Source of the DNA: Pusillimonas minor
GTDB taxonomy: Bacteria; Pseudomonadota; Gammaproteobacteria; Burkholderiales; Burkholderiaceae_B
Length of the DNA: 64,000 bases
Direction of reading: 5' to 3'
Assembly (NCBI RefSeq): GCF_014237865.1
Contig: NZ_JACJUU010000001.1
Coordinates: 124,001-188,000, forward strand
This document shows, one piece after another, positions 62,318-64,000 of this stretch (positions are counted from its first letter, which is position 1; each line of letters starts with the position of its first letter). The position numbers were made by a program, and so were the translations under genes. Under the pieces are notes generated by a model, which was given only the letters and a program-made list of their open reading frames with translations, searched no databases and was not told the origin of the DNA.

Positions 62318-63678
62318 GCGTCGGAGGCCCTTCCGGCCTGGGAACACTGCTGGTGCAGCGCATCGACGCCGCCCTGGGCACGACACTGGCGCAACAAACC
62401 AACCTGGCCTCGGGGGCACGCCCAGACGCTGTTTCTCAGGCCGCCGAAGCCGTACGTGCCGAACAACTTCAAAACCAGGTCAATCGCCAGCCGCGCGAAG
62501 CCGTTGACCGCGCACAACTGCAAAACGAACAGCAGGTTCGTCAACAGATCGAACGCGGCAAACTCGAGGCCCACAAAGGGCTGCTGGGCGCCGCCAAAGA
62601 AGGGCCAAACACGGGCACCACGCCATCGGCCCCCACCACACTGGGCAATGCGGCACGTACCATTCTTGCTTTGCTCATGAACTTCCCCGAGCAGCCAGCC
62701 CCTGTTCAAGGCCGGCAACCTTTGGTCCCGCCGCCCTCCGAAGGCGGGCGCCAGCCGGCGCAAGGCCAACAAACGGCAGCGTCAACGGGCGGCGCACCAG
62801 CACAGCAGGCAAACACCGGCACCAGCGCCCCGGCAGCCGGCGCACAGCAAACAACCTCGTCTGGGCCAGGCACGGGCACACCGGCACAAGGCACAGCCCA
62901 AACAAGCACCACAGCACAAGCGCTTTTTGCCCAGCGTGTTTCGGTGCAAGCCTTCAGCCAGGCGCTTAGCAACGCCCTGCAAACCAGCGGCTTGTTTTAC
63001 GAATCGCACTTAAGCAATATGGCATTTGGTAAAGCCAGTCTGCCCACGGTACGCCAAGAGCCACAGGCGCAACTAACGCAACAGGCCGCAAATGCCGCCG
63101 GCAATACATCGGGCACGCCTGCTGCCGGGCAAAACGCCGCCGCAACCGCAACCAACACAACGCAAACTGCACCAACTGCGGCAAATGCGTCTGCCCGCGC
63201 CGACGCAGCCGGCGCACCGGCTGGCACAACGGCAAATTCAGCGGCTAGCTCTCAGCCAGCGGCCGCCACCCCACAACCGCAAGTCAGCACGGCCCTTAGC
63301 GGCCTGCACCCCGAAACACACCTGCTGGTTCGCCAACAACTCGAGGTTTTGGCCAACCAGACCGTGGCCTGGCGGGGCGAAGCCTGGCCCAATGCCCCCA
63401 TGGACCTCGAAATCCAGCGACGCGAACCCGGTGAAGCGGCTGCAGATAACCAACAACACTGGGCCACACGATTGACGCTGCATTTACCCAACCTGGGCGA
63501 AGTTCAGGTGCGTATTAATTTGGTTGGGCAGCAAGTCTTGATGCATATGGTCGCCCCCGATTCGGCCAACATTCTGTCATCAAACAGCGACACCCTGCGT
63601 GCCAGTTTCAATGCCTCGGGCCTGGCGCTCAGCCAGTTCGTCATCGACCAAAACGACCCGGAGCGACAGCATGATTAA
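62314..63678 (+). CDS. fliK: Flagellar hook-length control protein FliK
   Basis: 454 residues. A long Ala/Gln/Thr/Pro-rich middle region (about 130-325) acts as ruler; the globular C-terminus has SGLFYESHLSNMAFG, HLLVRQQLEVLANQTVAWRGEAWPNAPMDLEIQ and RASFNASGLALSQFVI, the Flg_hook domain that signals the export switch. The position in this operon rather than next to fliJ is typical of Bordetella relatives. Confidence 0.88.
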   Translation: MSVGGPSGLGTLLVQRIDAALGTTLAQQTNLASGARPDAVSQAAEAVRAEQLQNQVNRQPREAVDRAQLQNEQQVRQQIERGKLEAHKGLLGAAKEGPNTGTTPSAPTTLGNAARTILALLMNFPEQPAPVQGRQPLVPPPSEGGRQPAQGQQTAASTGGAPAQQANTGTSAPAAGAQQTTSSGPGTGTPAQGTAQTSTTAQALFAQRVSVQAFSQALSNALQTSGLFYESHLSNMAFGKASLPTVRQEPQAQLTQQAANAAGNTSGTPAAGQNAAATATNTTQTAPTAANASARADAAGAPAGTTANSAASSQPAAATPQPQVSTALSGLHPETHLLVRQQLEVLANQTVAWRGEAWPNAPMDLEIQRREPGEAAADNQQHWATRLTLHLPNLGEVQVRINLVGQQVLMHMVAPDSANILSSNSDTLRASFNASGLALSQFVIDQNDPERQHD

Positions 63679-63973
63679 GCCCGGGCCAGGCGACCTGCAC
63701 AAGCACCGGCCATCGGCCGTAGCGGTAACCTACGACGCACACGACACAGCGCCCCGGGTGGTGGCAAAAGGTTATGGTTCACTGGCCGAAACCATCATCC
63801 GCACAGCTAAAGAAAACGGGCTGTACGTACACGAGTCGCCCGAGCTGGTGGGCCTGCTCATGCAGGTCGACCTCGACCAGCATATCCCGCCGGAACTGTA
63901 TCAGGCAATCGCCGAAATTCTGGCGTGGCTGTATGCGCTTGATTCCCGGAAAGACGAATTCAAGCCCGAATGA
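63671..63973 (+). CDS. FlhB-like C-terminal domain protein
   Basis: 100 residues matching only the cytoplasmic C-terminal domain of FlhB/YscU export proteins (AVAVTYDAHDTAPRVVAKGYG, AKENGLYVHESPELVGLLMQVDLDQHIPPELYQAIAEILAWLY). The NPTH autocleavage site and the four membrane helices of FlhB are missing. The AVAVTYD segment corresponds to the part after the cleavage site in FlhB. Such FhlB-type genes after fliK may modulate the FliK-FlhB switch. Starts with ATG at 63671 (8-base overlap with fliK). Confidence 0.85.
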   Translation: MIKPGPGDLHKHRPSAVAVTYDAHDTAPRVVAKGYGSLAETIIRTAKENGLYVHESPELVGLLMQVDLDQHIPPELYQAIAEILAWLYALDSRKDEFKPE

Positions 63974-63975
63974 AA

Positions 63976-64000
63976 AACACCCCAAGGTCGGATTGATGTC
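63976..64000 (+). other. First arm of a second CACCCCAA hairpin, cut by the window end
   Basis: AACACCCCAA at 63976-63985 followed by GGTCGGATTGATGTC resembles the complement of the hairpin at 54555-54596. The second arm would lie outside the window, so this is a partial member of a dispersed terminator-type repeat. Confidence 0.5.

Overview
The window is a piece of a betaproteobacterial chromosome, most likely family Alcaligenaceae (Burkholderiales; the relatives of Bordetella, Pusillimonas and Advenella). I infer this from the gene order gyrA-serC-pheA-tyrA-aroA-cmk-rpsA-ihfB, the single-domain heptose kinase in place of a fused HldE, the short 193-residue OmpA, and the tmRNA tag ANDERFALAA. 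The genus cannot be fixed from the sequence alone.

Layout. 1-6473: cell-envelope genes (mltB-like fragment, cysM, comEA-like, then the minus-strand block lapA-lapB-hldA-hldD for LPS assembly and heptose synthesis). 6114-16145: a tightly overlapped minus-strand operon with gyrA first, then serine and aromatic amino acid genes, cmk, ribosomal protein S1 and IHF-beta. 16475-18516: ompA, ubiG, gph on the plus strand. 18704-19069: a complete one-piece tmRNA gene. 19064-26268: an accessory island on the 3' side of ssrA, built from two arrays that share repeats (A/A' copied from the ssrA 3' flank, B/B' carrying a serine-recombinase tail and its partner gene). It is loaded with toxin-antitoxin modules (AbiEi/AbiEii, HipB without HipA, PrlF/YhaV, Phd/ParE) and gene remnants.

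26368-32552: a YecA-like SEC-C protein, a GntP-family permease, a small lipoprotein, an exported orphan protein, a ChrA chromate transporter, a decayed photolyase/cryptochrome gene with its intact DUF2256 neighbour, and a pentanucleotide microsatellite. 32646-44932: a complete tad/flp (type IVc) pilus locus on the minus strand. 45236-51497: YciI, a class V aminotransferase, and a plus-strand cluster of an AhpD-like protein, an acyl-CoA-dehydrogenase-like flavoprotein and an SsuABC/NrtABC-type importer. 51560-58492: DUF2254, nadE, an FMN reductase, a GDT1-family cation transporter, pirin, dbpA and ribA. 58591-63973: sigma-28 gene fliA, divergent from flaG-fliD-fliS-fliT-fliK and an flhB-like C-terminal gene, with a very good sigma-28 promoter in front of flaG.

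The most unusual part is the ssrA-linked island: two related arrays in tandem, a degenerate second tmRNA 3' end, hipB and a hipA tail separated by about 3.4 kb, and toxin-antitoxin promoters whose operators can be read directly. Other non-coding structures worth attention are four exact-length 20-bp repeats that cover both stop codons of a convergent gene pair, an intrinsic terminator placed immediately before the comEA-like start codon, and an S1 leader with no Shine-Dalgarno sequence.
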